From Microbacterium sp. MAH-37 (lineage in GTDB: Bacteria; Actinomycetota; Actinomycetes; Actinomycetales; Microbacteriaceae), in the NCBI RefSeq assembly GCF_009758255.1, contig NZ_WSEN01000003.1, forward strand, positions 1-64,000: 64,000 nt of DNA. Direction: 5' to 3'. The position numbers and the translations under genes are program-made. Below, piece by piece: positions 18,724 to 27,926 of the stretch (positions are counted from its first letter, which is position 1; each line of letters starts with the position of its first letter). The notes under the pieces are model-generated. The model saw only the letters and a program-made list of their open reading frames with translations. It searched no databases and was not told the origin of the DNA.

Positions 18724-21222
18724 TCAGTCGCGGATGCTGGCTCCGAAGCGCTCCGTGACGACGGCGACTCCGGCGAGCTTCGCCTCGGTCGCCTCGGCGG
18801 CGGTGAGGGTGCGGTCGTCCGCGCGGAAGCGCAGCGCGAAGCTCAGGCTCTTGAAGCCCTCGTCGAGACCCTCGCCGCGGTAGTCGTCCACGAGTCGCAC
18901 CGACTCGAGCAGCTCACCGGAGCCGGCGATCAGCGCAGCGCGCACCTCGGCGGCCGGCACATCGGCCGGCAGCACCAGCGAGACGTCCTGCGTCGCCGCC
19001 GGGAACCCGGAGAGGGATGCCGCAACGATGCGCTCACCCGCCAGCGACAGCACGCGGTCGAGGTCGAGCTCGAGAACCGTGACGCGCCCGTGCAGATCGG
19101 CGTCCGCCGAGACCTGCGGGTGCAGCTCGCCGACGTAGCCGACCTCCTCGCCGCCTACGCTCAGCGCACCGGCACGACCGGGGTGCAGCGCGGCGCGCGA
19201 CGTCTGGGTCACGTCGATCTCGACGCCCGCGGCGGATGCCACGACGCGGACCGCGTCGAGCGCCTCCGTGAGCCCGGCCGCCTCGGCAGCGCGACCGGGC
19301 TGGCGGGGCGCCGTGTTGCCGGCGAGCAGCACCGCGAGGTGCCGCGGCTGCGGCGGGATCGCGGCGTTCAGCTCGGCGAGCTTCTCGTCGGACGGGCGGA
19401 CGCCGAGCGGCGGCACCTCGGCGGTGCCGTACTCGACCCCCGGCTCTGGCGTGAAGACGATGCCGGTCTCGAACAGTGACAGATCGGTGAGTCCGCGCGC
19501 CGCGTTGCGGTGCGCGGTCTGCACCAGGCCAGGGATCAGCGAGCGGCGCAGGAACGGCGCCTGGCCGTCCAGGGCGTTCGCCAGGCGGATGCTGGGCAGA
19601 TGCTCCCCCGAGGCGGATCCGTGCAGGTCGTTCTGCTGCTCGTTCGTGAACGGGAACGCCGGCGTCTCGACGAATCCCGCTGCGGCGAGCGCGTCGGCCA
19701 CGCGCCGCCGACCCTGCTGCAGCACGGTGTAGCCGCGCCCTGACGGCGGCACCGGCAGCACGGACGGAATGCGGTCCAGCCCGTGGATGCGGGCGACCTC
19801 CTCCGCGAGCGTCCACTCGTCGGTGAGGTCGGGGCGCCAGCTCGGCGGGGTGACCAGCCAGCCGGCATCCGTGGTCTGGACCGATGCGCCGATCGTCTCC
19901 AGCGCGCCGGCGATCTCGGCATCGGTGTACTCGACGCCGATGAGCCCCGGCACGAAGCCCGAGGGCAGCTCGATGGTGGCGGTGGCGATCTCGGCGAACA
20001 GCGCGCCACCCTCGTCGGTCAGCGTGCCGCCGGCGAGCTCGACCATGAGGTCGGCGACGCGGCGGGCCGCGACGAACGGGATGCGCGGGTCGACGCCGCG
20101 CTCGAAGCGCTTGGACGCCTCGCTGGGCAGCTTGTGCCGGCGCGCGGAGCGCGCGATCGTGACCTGGTCGAAGGTGGCGGCTTCGATGAGCACGTTCTGC
20201 GTGGTCTCGCTCATCTCGGTGGTGCCACCGCCCATCACGCCGGCGAGGCCGATCGGGCCCGAGCCGTCGGTGATGAGCAGGTCCTCGACGTGCAGGGTGC
20301 GCTCCTGACCGTCCAGGGTGACCATCTTCTCACCCGCCGATGCGCGACGCACGGTGATCGTGCCGTCGAGCTTGTCGAGGTCGTAGCCGTGCACCGGGTT
20401 GCCCAGCTCGAGCATCACGTAGTTGGTGATGTCGATGAGCACGCCCAGCGGGCGCATCCCGGCCAGCACGAGGCGCGAGACCATCCACGGCGGCGTGGGC
20501 CGGGACGGGTCGACGCCGCGCACGACGCGGGTGACGAACTCGGTGGCGCCCACGCGACCGCGGATCGGGTTCTCGTCGGCGATGACGGCCGTGTGACCGT
20601 CACCGGGGATGAGGTCGGCGGCGTCACGGTCGGCCGGGTCGCGGAAGGCCGCGCCGGTCGCGTGCGAGAACTCGCGGGCAACGCCGCGAATCGAGAACGC
20701 GTAGCCGCGGTCGGGCGTGACGTTGATGTCGACGGCGACGTCGTCGAGGCCGAGCAGCGCGATCGCGTCGGTGCCGACCTCGGGGTCGAGGCCAAGCGTG
20801 GACAGCACGATGATGCCGTCGTGCTCATCGCCGAGGCCCAGCTCGCGTGCCGAGGCGATCATGCCGTCGGACACATGACCATAGGTCTTGCGCGCCGCGA
20901 TGGGGAACGGGCCGGGCAGCACGGCACCGGGCAGGGTCACGACGACCTTGTCACCGGCCACGAAGTTGTGCGCGCCGCAGACGATGCCCCGGGGTTCGGC
21001 CTCGCCGACGTCCACCTGGCACCAGTTGATGGTCTTGCCGTTCTTCTGCGGCTCCGGCTCGGCCGAGAGCACCCGGCCGACCACGACGGGACCGGAGATC
21101 TCGAAGCGATGGATGTCCTCCTCTTCGAACCCGACCGTCACCAGCGCCGCGAGGACGTCCTCCGGCGTGGCATCCGGTGCCACATCGACGTATTCACGCA
21201 GCCACGAGAGCGGGACGCGCAT
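18724..21222 (-). CDS. pheT: Phenylalanyl-tRNA synthetase beta subunit
   Basis: 832 residues, forming the alpha2-beta2 PheRS with PheS. The tRNA-binding OB fold is N-terminal (VVVGRVLSAEPEPQ, then CGAHNFVAGDKVVV), followed by the B3/B4 editing region, B5, and the C-terminal anticodon-binding FDX domain (SGFPAATQDVSLVLP). I chose ATG at 21222, overlapping the pheS TGA by one base (TGATG), which gives MRVPLSWLREY; the in-frame GTG one codon earlier is less likely. Confidence 0.97.
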   Translation of the reverse strand: MRVPLSWLREYVDVAPDATPEDVLAALVTVGFEEEDIHRFEISGPVVVGRVLSAEPEPQKNGKTINWCQVDVGEAEPRGIVCGAHNFVAGDKVVVTLPGAVLPGPFPIAARKTYGHVSDGMIASARELGLGDEHDGIIVLSTLGLDPEVGTDAIALLGLDDVAVDINVTPDRGYAFSIRGVAREFSHATGAAFRDPADRDAADLIPGDGHTAVIADENPIRGRVGATEFVTRVVRGVDPSRPTPPWMVSRLVLAGMRPLGVLIDITNYVMLELGNPVHGYDLDKLDGTITVRRASAGEKMVTLDGQERTLHVEDLLITDGSGPIGLAGVMGGGTTEMSETTQNVLIEAATFDQVTIARSARRHKLPSEASKRFERGVDPRIPFVAARRVADLMVELAGGTLTDEGGALFAEIATATIELPSGFVPGLIGVEYTDAEIAGALETIGASVQTTDAGWLVTPPSWRPDLTDEWTLAEEVARIHGLDRIPSVLPVPPSGRGYTVLQQGRRRVADALAAAGFVETPAFPFTNEQQNDLHGSASGEHLPSIRLANALDGQAPFLRRSLIPGLVQTAHRNAARGLTDLSLFETGIVFTPEPGVEYGTAEVPPLGVRPSDEKLAELNAAIPPQPRHLAVLLAGNTAPRQPGRAAEAAGLTEALDAVRVVASAAGVEIDVTQTSRAALHPGRAGALSVGGEEVGYVGELHPQVSADADLHGRVTVLELDLDRVLSLAGERIVAASLSGFPAATQDVSLVLPADVPAAEVRAALIAGSGELLESVRLVDDYRGEGLDEGFKSLSFALRFRADDRTLTAAEATEAKLAGVAVVTERFGASIRD

Positions 21223-22262
21223 CACACCACCATCCCGAACTGCTCGCTGAAGCGCACATCGCCCTCTGCCATGTCACGCATGTCCTTCACGTCGCTGCGG
21301 AACATCAGCCCGCGCTCGACGCCCATCCCGAACGCGAAGCCGCTGTAGACCTCGGGGTCGATCCCCGCCGCGCGCAGCACGTTGGGGTTGACCATGCCGC
21401 AGCCGCCCCACTCGATCCAGCGCGCGCCGCCCTTGAAGGTCGGGTGCCACAGGTCGAGTTCGGCCGAGGGCTCGGTGAACGGGAAGTAGTTGGTGCGGAA
21501 GCGGGTCTTCGCCTCCGGCCCGAACATCTGCCGGGCGACGTGGTCGAGGGTGCCCTTGAGGTGCGCCATCGAGATGCCCTTGTCGATGACGAGGCCCTCG
21601 AACTGGGTGAACACCGGCAGGTGGGTCGCGTCGAACTCGTCGGTGCGGTACACGCGTCCGGGGCAGAGCACGTAGATCGGCACATCGCGGTCGAGCATCG
21701 AGCGCACCTGCACCGGGCTGGTGTGCGTGCGCATCACCAGGTGGCGGGAGGGCGGGTCCACGTAGAAGGTGTCCTGCTCCTGGCGGGCGGGGTGGTCCAC
21801 GTCGAAGTTCAGGGCGTCGAAGTTGAACCACTCGTGCTCGAGCTCGGGGCCCTCCGCGATCTCCCAGCCCATGCCGACGAAGATGTCGCAGATCTGGTCC
21901 TGCAGCAGGGTCAGCGGATGCCGGGCGCCGACGCGGGTGCGCGAGGGCACCGCGGTGATGTCGACGCGCTCGGCCTCGAGGCGTGCGGCGGTCTCGGCCT
22001 CGGCGAGCTCGGCCTCCTTGGCCGCCAGCGCCTGGGTGACGCGACCGCGACCCTGGCCGATGAGCTTGCCGAACGTCGCCTTGTGCTCGGGCGCGACCTG
22101 GCGCATCGAGGCGTTCAGCACCGCGAGCGGCGATCCCTCGGCGACGTGGTCGTGGCGGGCCTGTTTCAGCTCTGCGGTGTCGGCGGCGGCGCCGATCGCT
22201 TCGAGCGCGGCGGCGACGGCGGATTCCACCGCCTCGGGCGTGATCTCTGGGGCATCTGACAC
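21222..22262 (-). CDS. pheS: Phenylalanyl-tRNA synthetase alpha subunit
   Basis: 346 residues. The N-terminal coiled coil (residues 10-90) binds tRNA. The class II catalytic core follows with RTHTSPVQVR (motif 2 region), CPGRVYRTDEFDATH and the motif 3 GFAFGMGVERGLM. The GTG start follows a TAGACT hexamer by 8 nt. In the ancestral order this gene follows the trmH-like methyltransferase; here the glutamate transporter and gluconate genes lie between. Confidence 0.97.
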   Translation of the reverse strand: MSDAPEITPEAVESAVAAALEAIGAAADTAELKQARHDHVAEGSPLAVLNASMRQVAPEHKATFGKLIGQGRGRVTQALAAKEAELAEAETAARLEAERVDITAVPSRTRVGARHPLTLLQDQICDIFVGMGWEIAEGPELEHEWFNFDALNFDVDHPARQEQDTFYVDPPSRHLVMRTHTSPVQVRSMLDRDVPIYVLCPGRVYRTDEFDATHLPVFTQFEGLVIDKGISMAHLKGTLDHVARQMFGPEAKTRFRTNYFPFTEPSAELDLWHPTFKGGARWIEWGGCGMVNPNVLRAAGIDPEVYSGFAFGMGVERGLMFRSDVKDMRDMAEGDVRFSEQFGMVV

Positions 22263-22287
22263 GAGAACCGAGTCTACCGGCGCGCGG

Positions 22288-23706
22288 TCAGACGATCAGA
22301 CCGAGCACCAGCACCCCCGCCAGCCCCACCACCGAGACCGCGCACTCCATCAGACTCCAGGTCTTGAAGGTCTGCCCGACCGTGAGTCCGAAGTATTCCT
22401 TCACCAGCCAGAAGCCGGCGTCGTTCACGTGCGAGAGGAACACCGAGCCCGCACCGATCGACAGCACCATGAGGGCGACGTGCGTGGCGCTGAGGTCGCC
22501 CACCAGCGGCGCCATGATCCCCGCCGCGGTGATGGTGGCGACGGTCGCGGATCCCGTGGCCAGGCGGATGACGACCGCCACCAGCCAGCCGGCGATCAGC
22601 AGCGGGATGCCGGAGCCGGCGATGCCGTTGCCGATCACCTGCCCGACGCCGGAGTCGACGAGAGTCTGCTTGAACCCGCCGCCCGCGCCCACGATCAGCA
22701 GGATCGAGGCGATCGGCGCGAAGGCCGCGCCGGTCTCCTTCGAGACCTCCGCCATCGAGCGGCCCAGCGCGGTGCCGAGCACGATCATCGCGTACAGCGA
22801 CGTGATCAGCAGGGCCTGCAGCGGCGTGCCGATCCAGACCAGGATCTGTCCGAAGAGCGAGTCGTCGATCCCGGTCGCCTCGACCACGGTCATCAGCAGC
22901 ATCAGCACCACCGGCAGCAGCACCACCGACAGTGCGACGCCGAACGACGGACGCCGGCGCTCCTCCCCGTCCCGATCGTCCACCGCGGTGAGCAGCTGGC
23001 TGGTGGCCTGGATGGGCACCCATCTGGCCATCGGCTTGGCGAGCACGGGACCGGCGATGATCACGGTGGGGATGGCGACGAGCAGACCGAACGCGAGGGT
23101 CAGTCCGAGGTTCGCGCCGAGGGCATCGATGGCGATCAGCGGGCCGGGGTGCGGGGGCACCAGGCCGTGCAGCGCGGAGAGGCCGGCGAGCGCGGGGATG
23201 CCGACGAGGATCACCGGCAGCTTGGCGCGCTTCGCGACCAGCATGACGATCGGGATGAGCAGCACCACCCCGACCTCGAAGAAAAGCGGGATGCCGATGA
23301 TGAAGGCGGCGAACGCCATCGCCCAGGGCAGCCGCTTCAGCGGTGTCTTGGCGAGGATGGTGTCGACGATCTCGTCGGCGCCGCCGGATTCGGTGAGGAA
23401 TCTGCCGATCACCGCACCCAGCACGATCAGTACGCCGACGCCGCCGACGGTGGAGCCCAGTCCGAGGGAGAACGAGGTGAAGGCGTGCTCAAAGCCCATG
23501 TTCGCCGCGATGGCCATCACCGCCGCGCCGAGCATCAGGGCGAAGAAGGGATGCATCTTCACCCAGACGATGAGCACGACGATCACGGCGATCGAGACGA
23601 TCGCGGCGATGATGAGCTGCGTCGTGCCGGCGGCCGGTTTCACCGGATCCGCGAACGGCAGGAGCCCGCCGAGGACTGCTGACCCGGAACTCAAGGAAAC
23701 GTGCAT
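22288..23706 (-). CDS. gntP: GntP family gluconate:H+ symporter
   Basis: 472 residues with about 12-14 membrane segments. Family motifs are GIPLFFEVGVVLLIP, GLVPPHPGPL and the C-terminal SHVNDAGFWLVKEYF. The chosen ATG (23706) has GAGGAG about 7 nt upstream; the frame is open farther upstream but lacks family sequence. It is divergent from an FGGY kinase, so import and phosphorylation of gluconate or a related aldonate is the likely pair function. Confidence 0.9.
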   Translation of the reverse strand: MHVSLSSGSAVLGGLLPFADPVKPAAGTTQLIIAAIVSIAVIVVLIVWVKMHPFFALMLGAAVMAIAANMGFEHAFTSFSLGLGSTVGGVGVLIVLGAVIGRFLTESGGADEIVDTILAKTPLKRLPWAMAFAAFIIGIPLFFEVGVVLLIPIVMLVAKRAKLPVILVGIPALAGLSALHGLVPPHPGPLIAIDALGANLGLTLAFGLLVAIPTVIIAGPVLAKPMARWVPIQATSQLLTAVDDRDGEERRRPSFGVALSVVLLPVVLMLLMTVVEATGIDDSLFGQILVWIGTPLQALLITSLYAMIVLGTALGRSMAEVSKETGAAFAPIASILLIVGAGGGFKQTLVDSGVGQVIGNGIAGSGIPLLIAGWLVAVVIRLATGSATVATITAAGIMAPLVGDLSATHVALMVLSIGAGSVFLSHVNDAGFWLVKEYFGLTVGQTFKTWSLMECAVSVVGLAGVLVLGLIV

Positions 23707-23799
23707 GACGAACTCCTCACTGCGGCGGGTCGACCTCGGCCCGTTCCGTACCGCACACGCTAGCGGACGGATAGGATCGGCCGCGAGAGGGGTGAGCAG
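23707..23799. promoter_or_regulatory. Divergent gntP / sugar-kinase promoter region
   Basis: 93 bp shared by both genes. On the plus strand a TAGGAT -10-like hexamer (about 23775-23780) precedes a purine-rich ribosome-binding site. I could not identify a GntR-type operator with confidence. Confidence 0.4.
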
Positions 23800-25305
23800 A
23801 TGGCGCACGAGGATGTCCCCACGACCCGCAGCATCACGATCGAGGATGCTCCTGATCCGTTCGTCCTCGCGATCGACATCGGCTCAGGCTCGACCAGGTG
23901 CTGTCTCTACGACGCCTACGCACGGCCGGTGAAGCGCCGCATGGCGAAGGCCGACCACCTGTTCACCGAAGCCGCGGACGGCACGGTCGAGATCGACGCC
24001 GATCAGGTCACCGCAGAGGTCGCCGACCTGATCGGTCAGGTCACCGAGGGTATCGCCCCCGGCCGCATCCGCGCCGTCGTGATGGACACGTTCGCCTCGT
24101 CCCTGGTGTGTGTGGACGCGGACGGGCACGCTCTGACGCCGTGCTTCACGTACGCCGACTCCCGGTCATCGGCGCACCTCGCGCAGCTCCGCGCGCGCCT
24201 CGACGAGACCGCCGTGCATCAGCGCATCGGCGCGCGTCTGCACACCAGCTATCACCCGCCCCGTCTGCTCTGGCTGCAGGACGAGTTCCCGGACGTCTTC
24301 GCACGGACGGCGAAGTTCCTCTCGCTCGGCGAGTACGTCTACGCCGTGCTGGCAGGCGTCGAGGGCGCCGCGACTTCCACGATGGCCTGGGCCGGCATCC
24401 TGAACCGGCACACCTGCGAGCTCGACGACGAACTGCTCGCCGAGGCGGGCGTCGACCGCTCGCGCTTCGCGCCGATCGTCGACCCCGATCAGCCGCTGAC
24501 CGATGTCTCCCCCGCGGTCGCCGAGCGCTGGCCCGCCCTCGAGGGCGCCGCTTGGTTCCCCGCTGTGCCGGACGGCTACGCGTCGAACGTCGGTGTCGGC
24601 GCCGACACCCCGGATGTCGCGGCGATGTCCGCCGCCACCTCCGGCGCGATCCGCGTGATCGTCGACGGCACGCCCGAGGTACTGCCCGCCGGTCTGTGGG
24701 CGTACCGCGTCTCACGCTCGCAGTCGATCGTCGGCGGCGCGCTGAACGATGTGGGCCGCGTGATGCTGTGGCTGAAGGCCACGCTCGCCGCCGCGCCGCC
24801 CGAGGCGATCGAACAGGCGCTCACCGCTCCCCCTGCGGCGGGAACACCGCTGATGCTGCCGTTCCTCACCGGAGAGCGCGCCACCGGATGGGCGGGAGAC
24901 GCTCGGGCGGTGCTCACCGGCGTGTCATCCTCGACGACGCCGCTGGATCTGTGGCGGGGCGCCGCCGAGGGCGTGGCGGTGTCGTACGCCCGGGTGTTCG
25001 CGCAGCTCGTCGAGGCGAACCCCGGAGTTCAGCGAGTGATCGCGTCCGGCGGCGTGACCGGGCACTTCCCCGGTCTGATGCGCGTCGTGACGCAGGCGAT
25101 CGGGTTCCCGGTGCAGGTGGTGAACGTCAAGCGCGTGACCATGCGCGGCGCGGCCGTCATCGCGCTGTCCGTGCTCGACCCCGGCAGGCCGATGGCGCAG
25201 ATCCCGCCGACCGATCCGGTGCTGCCGGATGCCGCGGAGCGTGAGTACTACGCCGACCTGCGTCGGCGCTTCACCGACGCGTACGACGCGGTGATCGCGC
25301 CGTAG
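23800..25305 (+). CDS. FGGY family carbohydrate kinase (probable gluconokinase)
   Basis: 501 residues of the ASKHA kinase fold: LAIDIGSGSTRCCLYDAY at the N-terminus, a conserved sugar-binding stretch around TYADSRSSAHL, SAATSGAIR, and the adenosine motif VIASGGVTGHFPG in the C-terminal lobe. Divergence from gntP makes gluconate the leading substrate, as with the FGGY-type GntK of Bacillus; xylulose or glycerol are less likely. The ATG follows GAGAGGGG. The stop TAG sits in the loop of a perfect terminator hairpin. Confidence 0.85.
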   Translation: MAHEDVPTTRSITIEDAPDPFVLAIDIGSGSTRCCLYDAYARPVKRRMAKADHLFTEAADGTVEIDADQVTAEVADLIGQVTEGIAPGRIRAVVMDTFASSLVCVDADGHALTPCFTYADSRSSAHLAQLRARLDETAVHQRIGARLHTSYHPPRLLWLQDEFPDVFARTAKFLSLGEYVYAVLAGVEGAATSTMAWAGILNRHTCELDDELLAEAGVDRSRFAPIVDPDQPLTDVSPAVAERWPALEGAAWFPAVPDGYASNVGVGADTPDVAAMSAATSGAIRVIVDGTPEVLPAGLWAYRVSRSQSIVGGALNDVGRVMLWLKATLAAAPPEAIEQALTAPPAAGTPLMLPFLTGERATGWAGDARAVLTGVSSSTTPLDLWRGAAEGVAVSYARVFAQLVEANPGVQRVIASGGVTGHFPGLMRVVTQAIGFPVQVVNVKRVTMRGAAVIALSVLDPGRPMAQIPPTDPVLPDAAEREYYADLRRRFTDAYDAVIAP

Positions 25306-25317
25306 CGCGATCACCGC
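25288..25317. terminator. Bidirectional terminator containing the kinase stop codon
   Basis: GCGGTGATCGCGC (25288-25300) pairs perfectly with GCGCGATCACCGC (25305-25317). The 4-nt loop CGTA carries part of the stop codon, so the left arm encodes the last residues of the kinase. It lies between convergent genes. Confidence 0.9.
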
Positions 25318-25320
25318 ATC

Positions 25321-26253
25321 TCACTGCGGCGGGATGCCGCTGCCGGCGTCGAACTTGCCCGCGCCGCGCTGCATCGCGATGACCTCGGTCACCGTCGAGC
25401 CGTCGTGGATCCTCGGATCCCCGCCGCCGCCATCCGGGGTGTAGCCCTTCAGCTTCGGCGACCGCGACGTCCTCTTCTCGACCCACTTCGCGATCGCAGC
25501 CAGGATCAGACACATCACGATGTAGATGCCGCCGATGACGATCGCGGACTGCAGGACGGGACGCCCCTGCTGGGAGCCGAGGAGCTTCGCGAAGTACAGC
25601 AGCTCCGGGTAGGTGATGATGAACCCGAGCGCGGTGTCCTTCAACGTGACGACCAGCTGGGAGATGATCACCGGGAGCATCGCACGGATCGCCTGCGGCA
25701 GCAGGATCAGGGTCATGACGCCGCTCTTGCGCAGACCGATCGCGTAGCCGGCTTCCTTCTGGCCACGAGGCAGCGCCTCGACGCCGGCGCGCAGCGCCTC
25801 GGCGAGGACCGATCCGTTGTACATCATCAGTGCGAGCACGACGGCCCAGTACGGGGCCATCTTGATGCCGATCACGGGGAGACCGTAGAAGAGCAGCATC
25901 ATGAACACGAGCACCGGGACGGCGCGGAAGAACTCCGTGATCACCGTGACCGGGACGCGCACCCACGCGTGGTCGGACAGTCTGCCGATCGCGAGCACGA
26001 AGGCGAGCACGAGGCTCAGCACGGCAGCCAGCGCGAATGCCGCGAGTGTGTTGCCCAACGCGGTGAGGATCTGCTCCCACACGGCAGTGAAGGTGAACAC
26101 GTACCAGCGGGCGGGGTCGAACTGACCGGTGACGGCGAACCGGTAGGCGATGAAGCCGACGATCGCGAGCACGACCAGCACGGTCACGACACCGAGGATC
26201 AGGTTGCGCCGCACAGCCTTCGGGCCGGGGACGTCGTACAGCACGGAGCTCAT
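25321..26253 (-). CDS. gluD: Amino-acid (glutamate-type) ABC transporter permease
   Basis: 310 residues, a His/Glu/Gln/Arg/opine-family permease with N-terminal hydrophobic segments, the HEAA signature FFRAVPVLVFMMLLFYGLP and the EAA coupling loop EALRAGVEALPRGQKEAGYAIGL. A hydrophilic C-terminal tail of about 50 residues follows the last segment. ATG at 26253 overlaps the gluC stop as ATGA. Order gluA-B-C-D matches the corynebacterial glutamate uptake operon; the substrate is inferred from this. Confidence 0.92.
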   Translation of the reverse strand: MSSVLYDVPGPKAVRRNLILGVVTVLVVLAIVGFIAYRFAVTGQFDPARWYVFTFTAVWEQILTALGNTLAAFALAAVLSLVLAFVLAIGRLSDHAWVRVPVTVITEFFRAVPVLVFMMLLFYGLPVIGIKMAPYWAVVLALMMYNGSVLAEALRAGVEALPRGQKEAGYAIGLRKSGVMTLILLPQAIRAMLPVIISQLVVTLKDTALGFIITYPELLYFAKLLGSQQGRPVLQSAIVIGGIYIVMCLILAAIAKWVEKRTSRSPKLKGYTPDGGGGDPRIHDGSTVTEVIAMQRGAGKFDAGSGIPPQ

Positions 26254-26897
26254 CGCGCGATCCTCCACTTGTTCTCGAGGCTTCGCTGCGCCCAGCTCAG
26301 CAGCATGACCAGGACGACGAAGATGGCCGCCACCCAGAGCAGCACGACGAGCGCGTTCTCACCGCGCTCGCTCATGAACGCACGGACGGCGCCCAGCTCG
26401 GTGATCGCGAATCCGGCGGCGACCGTGGTGTTCTTCAGCAGGGCGATGAAGACGCTCATCATCGGCGGAACCACAGAGCGGAACGCCTGCGGGAGCACCA
26501 CCAGGGTCATGACCTGCCCGAATGGGAGTCCGATCGCGCGCGCGGCCTCCGCCTGCCCGACGGGCACCGTGTTGATGCCGGCGCGAAGGACCTCGGCGAC
26601 GTAGGTCGCGGTGTAGATGCCGAGCGCGAGAACACCGAGCGTGACGGCGTTGAGCCTCGGGAGCCCCAGCTGGGGATAGCCGAAGACGAAGAAGAAGAAG
26701 ACCAGCGTCAGCGGGGTGTTGCGCACCAGGTTGACGTAGACCGTGCCCACGGCGCGGGCGATGGGCACCGGCGAGACGCGCATGGCGCCCACGATGATGC
26801 CCAGCACGAGCGCGAGCAGCCCGCCAGCGAAGAAGAGGATGAGGGTGTTCCCCAGCGCCTGGGGCCACAGATCCATGTTGTCGAAGATGACTCCCAT
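26250..26897 (-). CDS. gluC: Amino-acid (glutamate-type) ABC transporter permease
   Basis: 215 residues, shorter than GluD. It shows LVRNTPLTLVFFFFVFG and the EAA loop VLRAGINTVPVGQAEAARAIGLPFGQ, the contact site for the ATPase. A strong GGGGGAGG ribosome-binding site precedes the ATG. It is separated from gluB by a perfect intercistronic hairpin (26922-26951), which may lower its expression relative to the binding protein. Confidence 0.93.
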   Translation of the reverse strand: MGVIFDNMDLWPQALGNTLILFFAGGLLALVLGIIVGAMRVSPVPIARAVGTVYVNLVRNTPLTLVFFFFVFGYPQLGLPRLNAVTLGVLALGIYTATYVAEVLRAGINTVPVGQAEAARAIGLPFGQVMTLVVLPQAFRSVVPPMMSVFIALLKNTTVAAGFAITELGAVRAFMSERGENALVVLLWVAAIFVVLVMLLSWAQRSLENKWRIAR

Positions 26898-26921
26898 GGA
26901 GCCTCCCCCTGTCAGGTGCGA

Positions 26922-26951
26922 GGTCGGGGGCGGCTCACGCCGCCCCCGACC
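26922..26951 (-). other. Intercistronic hairpin between gluB and gluC
   Basis: GGTCGGGGGCGGC pairs perfectly with GCCGCCCCCGACC around TCAC (13-bp stem). It lies after the gluB stop within the operon. Such hairpins often protect the upstream message or partly terminate, giving excess binding protein over permease. Confidence 0.75.
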
Positions 26952-26957
26952 GGATGA

Positions 26958-27875
26958 TCAGTACGCGTCGACCTCGGGCTGCTCGACCTTGATGCCTGTC
27001 GAGCCGAGGTTGTTGTCGAAGATCTGCTGCCAGACGTCGTTGCCGTCGGTGAAGAGGTCGTTGATGTGCGTGCGCAGCGCGTCATCGCCCTTGGTCAGGC
27101 CGACGCCGTACTTCTCGACGGTGAACGGCTCGCCGACGACCTTCAGCTTGTCGGGATCCTGGGCCGCGTAACCGATCAGGATGGCCTGGTCGGTCGTGAC
27201 CGCCTGCACGGTGCCGTTCAGCAGTGCCTCGACGCAGGCCGAATACAGGTCGAACTCCTTGGTGGGAACCTCGGGGAAGTTCGTGCGGATGTTCTGGATC
27301 GGAGTCGAGCCCGTCGCCGAGCACACCGTGGTGTCCTTGTTCAGGTCCTTCTCGCTCTTGATCGTGTCGTTGTCCGCCGCGACCAGCAGGCCCTGACCGG
27401 TGATGAAGTAGGGGCCGGCGAAGTCGATCTGCTCCTTGCGCTTGTCGGTGATCGAGTAGGTGCCGACGTAGTAGTCGATGTCGCCGTTCACGATCGCCTG
27501 CTCGCGGTTGGCCGAGGCGATCGCCTGGAAGTCGATCTTGTCCTCGTCGAAGCCGAGCGAGGCGGCGATCCAGCGCGCGATGTCGATGTCGAAACCGCTG
27601 CGCTCACCGGTGGTCACGTCGAGGTAGCCGAGACCGGGCTGGTCCTCCTTGACACCGACGACGACCTTGCCGCGCTTCTCCATCGCGTCGAACGTGGGGC
27701 TGCCGTCGAGCGTGACGTCCTTGGCGACCGTCCACGGCGTCTTGTCGGCGTCACCGCCGCCGTCGCCCCCGCCGGTGCCGCCGGGGTTGCTGGGGGAACC
27801 ACTGTTGCACGCCGTCAGGGCGAGCAGGGCGGTCGCGGCGATTCCGATCGCCGCGAGAGTCTTGGTGCGTCGCAT
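26958..27875 (-). CDS. gluB: Amino-acid ABC transporter substrate-binding lipoprotein
   Basis: 305 residues. A signal peptide ends in the lipobox LTAC, so the mature protein is anchored by Cys after cleavage. A Gly/Asp-rich linker follows, then the SBP family 3 domain (GKVVVGVKEDQPGLGYLD, GFDIDIARWIAASLG, DYYVGTYSITDKR). I chose the ATG at 27875, with AAGGAG 6 nt upstream; an ATG five codons earlier overlaps that ribosome-binding site. Glutamate specificity is inferred from operon order only. Confidence 0.93.
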   Translation of the reverse strand: MRRTKTLAAIGIAATALLALTACNSGSPSNPGGTGGGDGGGDADKTPWTVAKDVTLDGSPTFDAMEKRGKVVVGVKEDQPGLGYLDVTTGERSGFDIDIARWIAASLGFDEDKIDFQAIASANREQAIVNGDIDYYVGTYSITDKRKEQIDFAGPYFITGQGLLVAADNDTIKSEKDLNKDTTVCSATGSTPIQNIRTNFPEVPTKEFDLYSACVEALLNGTVQAVTTDQAILIGYAAQDPDKLKVVGEPFTVEKYGVGLTKGDDALRTHINDLFTDGNDVWQQIFDNNLGSTGIKVEQPEVDAY

Positions 27876-27926
27876 GTGCGTCTCCTTCATGTGCTGTGGG
27901 TGCGCAGGATCTCTGCGCGGGGAAGG

